From NCBI GenBank assembly GCA_037039925.1, contig JAXRKP010000656.1:67501-131500 (forward strand): a stretch of 64,000 nucleotides of DNA. Reading direction: 5' to 3'. This stretch comes from Doris montereyensis. Taxonomy: Eukaryota; Mollusca; Gastropoda; Nudibranchia; Dorididae. A program made the translations under genes and the position numbers. This document shows positions 54,873-64,000 of this stretch, one piece after another; within the stretch, counting starts at the first letter, position 1; every line of letters starts with the position of its first letter. Below the pieces are notes generated by a model. That model made no database searches. It saw only the letters and a program-made list of their open reading frames with translations, and was not told the DNA's origin.

Positions 54873-55307
54873 TTTCTGCGTGGGCTTATATTCAGTGCTC
54901 CATTTTCTGCTAGGTCTTCTATTTAATTTAGTGCTCCCATTTTCTACAATGTCTTCTTATCCTCTACGATTCTATGCTTTATTGATTGCTTTGTCGTCGT
55001 AGATTTGATTAATGCTCCCGTTGTCCATATGTGAATGTGGTCTTTGGCTTAGTGCTCCAATTTTGTGTGTGGCCTTTATTTAGTGCTCCAATTATGCTGT
55101 GCTATGTCATATTTCTTTTGTACCTCCACTTTCTTGATTTTCTATTTAGATTTCTAGTTCTAGTGCTTCCATTTTTCTTGTGGTTTTGGGTTGAGTAGGC
55201 CCCCTACTCCTTTTTTCAATGCACTTTCGTGTGAAGATTCATGAAACGACGTCCTGTCAGGATGCGCCATGATGATAAAGACCAACAGTGACGCAAGGGG
55301 CAAGTCA

Positions 55308-55655
55308 AAAGTAAAGGAAATGACATTGAATAATATTAAAGCCCCATAGGAACAAAGACAAGACAAAAACAAGGAACAGACAATGAGAAAGCATCCTGGC
55401 TACCGTGGGGATTGAACCCGCGACCTCTGCGTAGGCACCCGTCACCCCATCATGAAAGAAAGAATGCTACTACGTAGTTAGCAGTAGCAGCTCAGTTGGT
55501 TGCACTTTTCTTTTCATGGTGAGGAGATGGGTGCTGACGCAGAGATCGCAGTTGCATCCCCATAGTGGCGAAGATTTATGGTAGCTGTCTTATCTTTGTT
55601 CCTATGGGGCTTTAATACCATTCAATCATTCAATATGATTCAATGTCATTTCCAT
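55308..55655. mobile_element. Head-to-head inverted SINE pair
   Basis: The left arm (about 55308-55455) is antisense, with 'aaagccccataggaacaaag' and box B inverse 'ggggattgaacccgcgacc'. The right arm (about 55480-55655) is sense, with box A 'agctcagttggttgcac', 'ctgacgcagagatcgcagtt' and 'tttgttcctatggggctttaa' (split here as 'tttgttcctatggggctt' + 'taa'). The arms, and even the outer 'aaatgacattgaa'/'ttcaatgtcattt' flanks, are complementary. Confidence 0.75.
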
Positions 55656-56139
55656 GAATGATAATAATGATTTTCAATGTGGTCTGTTAGTTTTACTTTT
55701 CTTGTATTTAGTGCTCCCAATTTCTATGTGGTCTTGTGCTCCTATATTCAATTTCAATGTGGTCTTTTATGTAGTGCCCATATTTTCTTTGTTGTCTTGA
55801 GTTTAGTGCTCTTATGGAAGGTTCAAAGCAAGCTTGTCATATTATATTTGCAAAATTGAGGGGTTGACTTTGAGGTTGTATGTATGCACTATTGGCGTCT
55901 ATTTTTTTTTTAACTTCGAAAAGGTCATAAGTTCTGGCAAGACAGCAAAGAACATATAGGCTAATAATGTTTTCTCGAATGTCATATTTGGAAATTGGAA
56001 ATTGGCATGGGTTTAAATTAAACTGTGAAATTGTTACAACCGCTATTCAGGAAAAGACATCGTTCTTGCAGATAAGACATGTTTGCTTTATAATTTATAC
56101 CTTTGCTATATTCAAATTCAACATGGTCTTTTATTCGGT

Positions 56140-56400
56140 GCTCTTATTTTCTTTTTCTATGCGCAGTTTTGAGTTAAGTGCTCTGATTTTCTTTTTCTAT
56201 GCGCAGTTTTGAGTCAAGTGCTCTGATTTTCCTTTTCTATGCGCAGTTTTGAGTCAAGTGCTCTGATTTTCTTTTTCTATGCGCAGTTTTGAGTTAAGTG
56301 CTCTGATTTTCTTTTTCTATGCGCAGTTTTGAGTCAAGTGCTCTGATTTTCTTTTTCTATTCTCAGTTTTGAGTTAAGTGCTCTGATTTTCAACATCATA
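56140..56400. repeat. Short minisatellite, 40-bp unit, about 6 copies
   Basis: Unit 'ctctgattttctttttctat' + 'gcgcagttttgagtcaagtg'. The surrounding 54.9-56.4 kb also repeats 'tagtgctccaatttt' loosely many times, suggesting an older diffuse array. Confidence 0.9.
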
Positions 56401-56974
56401 TTCTATTTAGTGCTCTCATTTTTTACTTGGTTTGTATCTTCTCAGGATCTTTTTCGTGAGTTTCGTTGTTCATTGATTTGGCTACTAGTACTACCGGCAT
56501 GGCATCACTATCACACTACTATCAGTGACCTATCACTATCAGTATCACTCATCACTGTCCTTTATGTTGTGATTCACTCTATTGACACATTTATAACCAA
56601 ACCTCATCGTTGTGGTTGGTATCCCTATCTTGGTTTTCATGCTTACGTCTTTTGTCATTAACTGGGCTTGGGTTGTTTAACTAAGCTTGAGTTTTGAGAG
56701 AACCCTTGAAGTGGTGATTATCACACTCACTCCCAACCTCAGGTGGCTGAAGACGGTCTATGGAAAATTGGCGGCTTGATTTCCTTTGATTAGCAGAGCA
56801 GTCCATAAATTGTTTTTGTACATTGGGTTATCAAAAAAAGAAAAGCTCCTTCCAATGAATGAATGCCATTGTCAACGCTCAATAGACTTAGAAAAGCACC
56901 TCTCCTACTTTTTGGTCATCGTCAATGCCATGCTTTTCAGTTAAAGTTTGTTCTCATAGTACTCATACTGTTGC

Positions 56975-57112
56975 GGGCGGTTGGCGGGAGCTGCTGATAG
57001 GTCCTACTTCTTTCATTTCCTTTTTTTTCATTTATCCTTCATTTTGCCATTTCCTCTTAATTCACCCGAAGATCGCCGCAATGGTGGACAGGGTAAATTT
57101 CAAAGAAAGAAA
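56975..57112 (+). repeat. RepX copy 8
   Basis: 'gcggttggcgggagctgct', 'gataggtcctacttctttca', 'catttcctcttaattcaccc', 'gatcgccgcaatggtggaca', 'gggtaaatttcaaagaaag'. Confidence 0.85.
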
Positions 57113-57177
57113 AAAAAATCTCAACTCACTGTTATTATATTTCATCCTGGTTATGTCTGTTCTTGACACTCCTCACA

Positions 57178-57322
57178 ATACTCACATCGTGGCTGATGTG
57201 ACTGGTATAGGTCATACCTGTTTCCTTTCAGTCTTTCAATGTCTTTTCATGTTAATGTTCCTTCTCTCAATTCACCCTGAGATCACTGCATGTGGGGAAT
57301 GTCGCATGAAACAAACAGTCAA
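57178..57322 (+). repeat. RepX copy 9
   Basis: 'ctcaattcaccctgagatca', then 'ctgcatgtggggaatg' and 'tgaaacaaacagtcaaa'. Confidence 0.65.
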
Positions 57323-57384
57323 ATTTTAGACATTTCATTTCTGCCACCTGTAGGCCTACTCATTCATTCACAATATTCACGTCT

Positions 57385-57475
57385 TTTATCTTGCTTGCTG
57401 TTCTCTAGTTAGGAAATCCTCAGATCATAGCATATGGTGGGTGGGATAAATTGCAATGAAACCACAGAAGCAAAA
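57385..57475 (+). repeat. RepX copy 10 (3' part)
   Basis: 'cttgcttgctgttctct', 'cctcagatcatagcatatgg', 'gggtgggataaattgcaatg'. It directly precedes the 36-bp minisatellite. Confidence 0.6.
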
Positions 57476-57563
57476 AAGCTTGCAGGGTTCAAAGCGAACA
57501 TGTAGTTACAGTAGAGAAGGAAGCTTACAATAGTAGAAGAGAAGTAGGAGGAGATTTTAACGT

Positions 57564-58310
57564 TCAGTGACAGTAGTAGAAGTAGGAGACTTTCAATTTT
57601 TAGTGACAGTAGTAGAAGTAGGAGACTTTCAACTTTCAGTGACAGTAGTAGAAGTAGGAGACTTTCAACTTTCAGTGACAGTAGTAGAAGTAGGAGACTT
57701 TCAACTTTTAGTGACAGTAGTAGAAGTAGGAGACTTTCAACTTTCAGTGACAGTAGTAGAAGTAGGAGACTTTCAACTTTCAGTGACAGTAGTAGAATGT
57801 AGGAGACTTTCAACTTTTAGTGACAGTAGTAGAAGTAGGAGACTTTCAACTTTCAGTGACACTGACAGTAGTAGAAGTAGGAGACTTTCAACTTTTAGTG
57901 ACAGTAGTAGAAGTAGGAGACTTTCAACTTTCAGTGACAGTAGTAGAAGTAGGATATTTTCAACTTTTAGTGACAGTAGTAGAAGTAGGAGACTTTCAAC
58001 TTTCAGTGACAGTGACAGTAGTAGAAGTAGGATATTTTCAACTTTTAGTGACAGTAGTAGAAGTAGGAGACTTTCAATTTTCAGTGACAGTAGTAGAAGT
58101 AGGATATTTTCAACTTTCAGTGACAGTAGTAGAAGTAGGATATTTTCAACTTTCAGTGACAGTAATAGTAGAAGTAGGAGACTTTCAACTTTCAGTGACA
58201 GTAATAGGTTAAGTAGTAGAAGTAGGAGACTTTCAACTTTTAGTGACAGTAATAGGTTAAGTAGTAGAAGTAGGAGACTTTCAACTTTTAGTGACAGTAG
58301 TACACTACAT
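57564..58310. repeat. Minisatellite, 36-bp unit, about 20 copies
   Basis: Unit 'gacagtagtagaagtaggag' + 'actttcaactttcagt'. A 36-bp length keeps frame, so the plus strand shows a 248-codon run of SRSRRLSTFSDS-like 12-residue repeats. Variants: 'gatattttcaac' replaces 'gagactttcaac' in several right-hand units, and 'aataggttaagtagtag' appears in the last ones. Confidence 0.95.
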
Positions 58311-58609
58311 TAGTAGAAGGAAACTTACATTACTAAAAGAAAGCTTATAGTATACATGTACTTAATTGTGTTACAGCAGTAGAAAGAAACTTAAACTAAC
58401 AGTAGTAGCAGGTCTAGAGTAGAACTAGATATAAAAACTAGAAGTACAAGATAACAATAACACTACAAAATAAGACTAAGAGTACATGGCATTGATATGT
58501 GATCTGGAAATTCATCATCCGACATGAATTGATTTAACATTCTTGTATGGTGATAGCAGTAATATATATTGCCTACTGTTTGATGACTGGGTTTTTTTTG
58601 TCTTTTTTT

Positions 58610-58876
58610 TAGAAATGGGGGAAGAAAAAGGGTTATTTGCCATAGAGTATGCTGTGCTACAAACTGAAGTATGGTCCTTGGTCAAAGTGATCATTTGTAT
58701 ATTTCAAAGAAAGGCCATGTTTTGTTTTAGAAAGAAAGAAAAGGGTTGTCTCCCATGCTCCCATGGAGGATGCTATACTATTACAAACTGAAGTACGGTC
58801 TTGCGTCAAAAAGTGATCATTTTGATATTCCAAAGATCGGCCATCTCCTGTTTTAGAAAGAAAGAAAAGGGTTATC
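58610..58876 (+). repeat. Tandem duplication, ~125-130-bp unit, two copies
   Basis: 'acaaactgaagtatggtcc' / 'acaaactgaagtacggtct', 'aaagtgatcatttgtatat' / 'aaagtgatcattttgatat', and 'ttttagaaagaaagaaaagg' occur in order in both copies. Confidence 0.85.
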
Positions 58877-59227
58877 TAACATGAATTGTTGTGAACTGAA
58901 GGAGCTGATTCATCTTACTGTCTATGACTATGAGGTAACTTTGACTTTCACTGAGTCGGAAAGAAAAAAGACAGGACAGGAGAAATCATCTGGCAAAGAC
59001 TGTTTTATGTGATATGTAAGTAAACTGAAAAGCCTAAGCTTGCTCTTTACCATCGATATTGTATTTCCAGTTTCCAGGCACTCTATGGAGAACTTGAAAA
59101 TGAAATGAATGAATAGCAAAGGTTCTCTGGGTCAAAAAAGGCGGATTTAATGTTCACGGTTATTCCTGCGCCAAGGAGCCCAGCCGGCCATCAACTACCT
59201 GAAGAAGTCATTGGAATCTACCCAATC

Positions 59228-59375
59228 TATTATCAGCAGTGATCTCAGGGTGAATAAAGAGGAAAGAAGAAGATAAAAGAGAGACATGTTAAAAGTGAAC
59301 GAAAGGAAGTAGGACCTACCAGTACTAGTACCAGTAGCCACTGCCAGTTGTGCCAGCTACCCACCCTCAAGTAGT
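59228..59375 (-). repeat. RepX copy 11, the only minus-strand copy
   Basis: The plus strand reads 'cagtgatctcagggtgaata' ... 'gaaggaagtaggacctacca' ... 'ccagtagccactgccag', the reverse complement of the RepX order. Confidence 0.8.
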
Positions 59376-60284
59376 GTTTCATCTTCAAACCAATTTTTTC
59401 AGTCTATACAGCTGCACGACTGTTTGAGTTTGAGTGTATAATATACAAGTATTTTTGAATTTGAAATTGGAATAGCAATACATTATACAATATACATCAT
59501 GTGTAGTGGTTTAAGGGGTCATTTCAATACAATTGCATCATTTAGAGAAAAATGGCAAAAGCAATGAACTTGGGCACAGATGACTTTGGAAATTCCAAGT
59601 TTCAAAAAGACAAAAAATGTGATGTGTTTTCATACTTTTCTGGAAGCATGATTTCTTTTTATTCCCTAGGATTATCTCTTTCTTTGTCTCGTTTTTTCAC
59701 AACCCCTTCAATTCATTGTCAATAAATGTGTGCCATCAAGGCGGGATGAAGCATGTGTTAAGAGTCCACAGTAGGATTTACATTGGACCAAATGGTATAG
59801 GCCTACATTTAATTCATGGAACTTTTGCAGAGATAAGAAGAGAGAGGAGAGAAAAAAAGGATAAAGGTGTTTTAGTCATCATAGATCGTTATAGTAGATG
59901 GGCATCACTACTAGTACTAGTACTACTACTACCGGTACCACTGTCAACGTGAATACAGAGACACCGTGTTAAGCATCGATTGGGATGTTTATTATTATAG
60001 TATAGCTTCTTTTAGTATACTTTTTGTTTGGTTTCTTTTTGTGGCCTTGTTTTGGTTTTTAATCTCTTTATTTATTTTCTATCCCATTTCTCCAGATGGC
60101 ATCGTTTCCAGGTCCAGTTGTGTAGTTGTTGTTACTGTTGTGCCACCAGGAGGCTGAGGGACACAAGATCTACTAGTCAGAAAAGGTCGTAGAGCTTTTC
60201 ATGTTGACAGACGTTAGACGTGAGCATCACTGCCAATCCAGCATCGTTTAAGATCTGGATACATAACCCAGGGATGGATTTGCC

Positions 60285-61065
<781 letters not shown>

Positions 61066-61304
61066 CATTGGTAATTTAACTTAAACTTGCTTGTCTTGAG
61101 TTATTAATATGAGCTAAAAAATTGACGACAAAGAGGCTGCATGACCCAGAGTTGTGGGGTAAGGCAGTTGTTGTCATGTAGTCATTTCACTACGAGATCC
61201 GTAAAATTGATGATCAGCTCATTTTATGGGTATGATTGTTCTTCAAGTGGCAGTAATAATATTACTTTGAGCATTGTCCATTAACTATCAAACTGGTTGC
61301 CTGT

Positions 61305-61437
61305 GATGTGTTTTGGCAGATGCTACTGATGGGTCCTATTTTTCCCCCTGATACACTTTTTACTTCTTTCGTCTTGCTGTTTCCTCTTAATTCACCCTGA
61401 GATCATCACAATGGTGGATAAGGAAAGAAAAGAAATA
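61305..61437 (+). repeat. RepX copy 12
   Basis: 'gctactgatgggtcctattt', 'cttgctgtttcctcttaatt', 'caccctgagatcatcacaat', 'ggtggataaggaaag'. Confidence 0.8.
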
Positions 61438-61469
61438 GGACTCCATGAAGCAAAGCCTGTGATGTGTGT

Positions 61470-61552
61470 TATTGGTTGCTGCTGATGGGTCCTACTTTTC
61501 ACTTGTCTTTCATCTTGCTGTATCCTCTAAATTCACCATGAGATCATCGCTG
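61470..61552 (+). repeat. RepX copy 13, cut by a SINE
   Basis: 'ggttgctgctgatgggtcct', 'tcttgctgtatcctctaaat', 'tcaccatgagatcatcgct', then SINE sequence starts. Confidence 0.75.
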
Positions 61553-61860
61553 ATAGGGGGACTCGATAGTCCAGAGGCAAGGCATCGGCCTCTCAACCAA
61601 AAGGTAGTGGGTTTGAGCCCATCTACAGATGAAAAGATTTTCTCAAGTTTTTTTTATAGCAGTCTACCCCCAAAGATTGACACCTAGTCCCATCGGAGAC
61701 GGACACTAAAAAGCAGGTCCCATGTGCAGATCACAACCCTGCGCATGTTAAAGATCCCTTGGCTGTTTACAGGGCAGTCTGGGCAAAGTTAAAAATCCTA
61801 CCAAAACCCCGAGATCACCTTAGTTGTGGATGTGGGTAAATCAAATCAAACAACAAAAAA
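61553..61860 (+). mobile_element. tRNA-derived SINE (family S2)
   Basis: tRNA-like head with box A-like 'gatagtccagaggcaagg' and box B 'gggtttgagccca' (about 61609-61621). The body has 'gcgcatgttaaagatccctt' and 'ggctgtttacagggcagtct', and the tail 'gtgggtaaatcaaatcaaac'. The antisense relative is at 41970-42240. Its end ('gagatcacctta..gtgg') resembles the RepX end. Confidence 0.8.
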
Positions 61861-61914
61861 CCGACCGCTGATAATCTTTGTACAACTTGACGTTCTTGTA
61901 AAAAATGTCTTTAG

Positions 61915-62624
61915 CTCAATCCTGCCTAACCCACTGGCTAGCCTGCTTGGCTGGATACCTAAGCAAATGGAGATAACTCCGTCCATGTTTGCACCCATTG
62001 TTATTAAAATAATTTTTTTTCATGCTTTTGGTGGGGGTTTTTTTTGTTAAAATTTATTCATTTACAGGAATGATTTTATTGTACAGAAACACTGATATTT
62101 ACAAAATTGAACATTGTAAATGGCTCAAGTTGAGTATCGGATAGGTCTGTCGTCCACTCGGTCACAGGCACGGCAATTTCGAGTTCGCTTGCTAACGCAT
62201 TGCTCGCCTCAGTGTCGATAGAGTTAGATATAGATCTATCACTATTTTCTGCTTCATCATCCTCCTCATCATCACTTAAAGTCAAATCACTTAAAACTTC
62301 AATACCAGAGCTTTCATCATTTTCATCACGATTTAGGGTTCTATTGGGCCCTAAATCACTGTTGTTCATCTCCTCTCTTAATTTGCAGAGCCACCTTTCC
62401 ATGTGTTGTAATGCCATTTTGCCAGTTTATGACCTCTGAACTTAGAAAAAATCGTAGAATATTGACCAAACCACGTAGAAGAGTTCTAGATCTATTTCCT
62501 TTTCAAAATACTGTGAAATCTCATGACTAGTTTAAAGGTTACGATAGGGCGTGAGATTAGCCGTCTATTTTCTGGCATCAGCAACACTCGGCGGGCGCTA
62601 GCAGGCCCGTTAGGCAGAATTGGG
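61915..62624 (-). mobile_element. piggyBac-like non-autonomous element, copy B (~710 bp)
   Basis: Minus-sense left end CCCAATTCTGCCTAA (from 62624) and opposite end CTCAATCCTGCCTAA (from 61915) form a terminal inverted repeat. TTAA at 62625-62628 is intact and TTAG at 61911-61914 is one base off. The interior holds the ORF at 62076-62417 and an AATAAA shortly after it. It closely matches element A at 47933-48634. Confidence 0.8.
62076..62417 (-). CDS. 113-aa acidic protein, piggyBac transposase N-terminus-like
   Basis: Intact frame MALQHMERWLCKLREEMNNS ... LTLSDDEEDDEAENSDRSIS ... VTEWTTDLSDTQLEPFTMFN, ending VNISVSVQ. The acidic, serine-rich composition followed by W......PFT corresponds to the N-terminal segment that precedes the catalytic core of piggyBac transposases. 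The catalytic core and the cysteine-rich C-terminus are absent, and a polyadenylation-like AATAAA follows the stop. It cannot catalyse transposition alone. It might be expressed as a small acidic protein or simply be a deletion derivative that remains open by youth. Confidence 0.5.
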   Translation of the reverse strand: MALQHMERWLCKLREEMNNSDLGPNRTLNRDENDESSGIEVLSDLTLSDDEEDDEAENSDRSISNSIDTEASNALASELEIAVPVTEWTTDLSDTQLEPFTMFNFVNISVSVQ

Positions 62625-62644
62625 TTAAAATCGGGAGATATTGT

Positions 62645-62792
62645 GAAATCGGTTGGCGGGCGCTTCTGGTAAGTCCTATTTCTTTTCTTTCCTTCTTTCA
62701 CTTATCTTTCATCTTGCCACTCCGTCTTAATTCACCTTGTGATCATCACAATGGTAGACGAGGTCAATTTCAAGGAAACAAATAGAGTTGTG
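62645..62792 (+). repeat. RepX copy 14
   Basis: 'ggttggcgggcgcttctggt', 'aagtcctatttcttttcttt', 'ttcaccttgtgatcatcaca', 'atggtagacgaggtcaattt', 'caaggaaacaaa'. It begins about 20 bp after piggyBac-like element B. Confidence 0.85.
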
Positions 62793-63384
62793 AAACCATT
62801 CGTTTTTAACCTGGGAACCATCAAGAGTAAGTTCCCAGAATGGGATGCCAGGGCCAAAATGCATGCTTTAGCAGGATCAAGAAAATTAATTTATATTGTG
62901 GTCGTATAGTTTGAAATAGCATAGGAAAAATGGACACTTGAAAATCTGAATAAAAAAAGGAAGGAATCTTTAAAAAAAAAAAAAAGTTAATATGACCTTG
63001 ACATTGACCACAATTGACCGTAACTTTGAAAATCACTGAATTTGTTAAATTTGTTATTTAAGCTCAGATATCATGACTCAAAGGGGTCAAATAAAAAAAA
63101 TCTGAAAATATGGTGAATGGCATGTGATCCTCAATTTATTATAGATCTAGATAAAGAAGGAAACGTTATGTTGAATATTGGTGGTTTTTTAAAAATTGTT
63201 TTAATTGCCCAATTTTACTATTGTTCCTGAAAATCAGTGTTTGTTCCTGAAGGCTTAAATTTGGGGTAGGCAACTCTGAGTTTCGACCACATTGTACTTT
63301 TGACAGTTCCTGGGTTAAAGTTCTCACATGGAAAGAGAATCTCTGGAGTTGCATACACAATTTTGGTCACAATTTTAAGTGAGA

Positions 63385-63665
63385 TGGGATAATTTACAAC
63401 TGAATCTGATGCTATAAATTGTCCATTTTTAGTGAGGTGGGATAATTTACAACTGAATCTGATGCTATAAATTGTCCTGGGATAATTTAAATGAATCTGA
63501 TGCTATTTTTAGTGAGATGGGATAATTTACAACTGAATCTGATGCTATAAATTGTCAATTTTTAGTGAGATGGAATAATTTACAACTGAATCTGATGCTA
63601 GAAATTGTCCATTTTTAGTGAGATGGGATAATTTACAGCTGAATCTGATGCTATAAATTGTCAAT
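63385..63665. repeat. Minisatellite, ~53-bp unit, about 5-6 copies
   Basis: Unit includes 'gataatttacaactgaatct', 'gatgctataaattgtcc' and 'atttttagtgagatgg'; the third copy is shortened. Confidence 0.93.
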
Positions 63666-63781
63666 TCAAATGTGTAGTAGTTAGGACAACATAATGTACA
63701 ATCTTTTGTGTTGTTGATAGTAGTGATACTCTTGTCAAATGTTTTAAGTTTAGTTATTTCTCCTCCGACTCTTTTTTTCAG

Positions 63782-63841
63782 CCCAGTATCATCCAACTGT
63801 TTGAAAAACCTGGGCTTGATGCTTTTGACTCCCAAAACTGA
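63782..63841 (+). CDS. Candidate terminal coding exon
   Basis: After a pyrimidine-rich acceptor (CTTTTTTTCAG at 63781), one frame reads PSIIQLFEKPGLDAFDSQN and stops at 63839-63841. AATAAA follows at 63979-63984, as in a 3' exon. The upstream exon is not identified and the family is unknown. It could be a chance acceptor. Confidence 0.28.
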   Translation, partial: PSIIQLFEKPGLDAFDSQN

Positions 63842-64000
63842 TGATAAACCAAGTCACGCTTTCTTGGTTCCAAAAGCAACAATACAGGACAAGAAAGACC
63901 GACGCCAGTTTTCATTGTGTTCTTTTTTGTTTTTTTGTTTTATATTATTTTGGTTTATGCATTTTTTGGAAGGAGGAAAATAAATAATTGAAAGATAAAA

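Noticed and set aside
57567..58313. 248-codon SR-repeat protein
   Set aside because: It is a 36-bp minisatellite whose length keeps the frame open; frame-shifting variants occur between units.

Overview
The window reads as animal (metazoan) genomic DNA: AT-rich, with spliced exons using GT/AG borders, dense microsatellites, non-LTR retrotransposons, tRNA-derived SINEs and TTAA-targeting DNA transposons. Palindromic AGATCT/TCTAGA-rich clusters and the SINE types suggest a mollusc, most likely a gastropod. That assignment is inference from repeat style, not from a diagnostic gene.

Two host loci can be supported. On the minus strand, 3786-3927 is the first coding exon of a CAP-Gly (microtubule plus-end binding) protein; the rest of that gene lies to the left or outside the window. 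On the plus strand, nine coding exons between 18878 and 45642 encode an RGG/SR/'SRDY'-rich protein resembling the C-terminal half of RBMX (hnRNP G). A probable non-coding first exon ends at 13670. All intron phases match from exon to exon, but three exons each carry a small indel that breaks the frame, two of them at GGGG runs. This looks more like assembly error than decay.

Layout: 1-2230 is a LINE whose reverse-transcriptase core is replaced by an antisense piece of another multicopy gene. 2800-9000 holds the CAP-Gly exon and very long GA, TA, TTA and GTA microsatellites. 9170-9940 is copy 1 of a ~750-bp unclassified repeat (RepA). 10072-12075 is a 2-kb, ~50-bp minisatellite. 12560-18480 has LINE fragments, an AGATCT cluster, a direct duplication and a frameshifted minus-strand gene of an uncharacterised family. 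18.8-45.6 kb is the RGG gene, with introns full of LINEs, SINEs, piggyBac-like debris, TTAA elements and RepA copies 2 and 3. 45.6-64 kb has no convincing large gene: it carries two matching piggyBac-like non-autonomous elements, seven minisatellite or short tandem blocks, a Tigger-like MITE, several SINEs, and many copies of a short dispersed repeat (RepX) found mostly on one strand. Candidate small exons lie at 60285-61065 and 63782-63841.

No operons, CRISPR arrays, rRNA or functional tRNA genes were seen. The most rewarding items are the N-terminus-only piggyBac elements with an open 113-aa frame, the RepA and RepX families, the hairpin-bearing minisatellite at 51.3 kb, and the frameshift pattern in the RGG gene.
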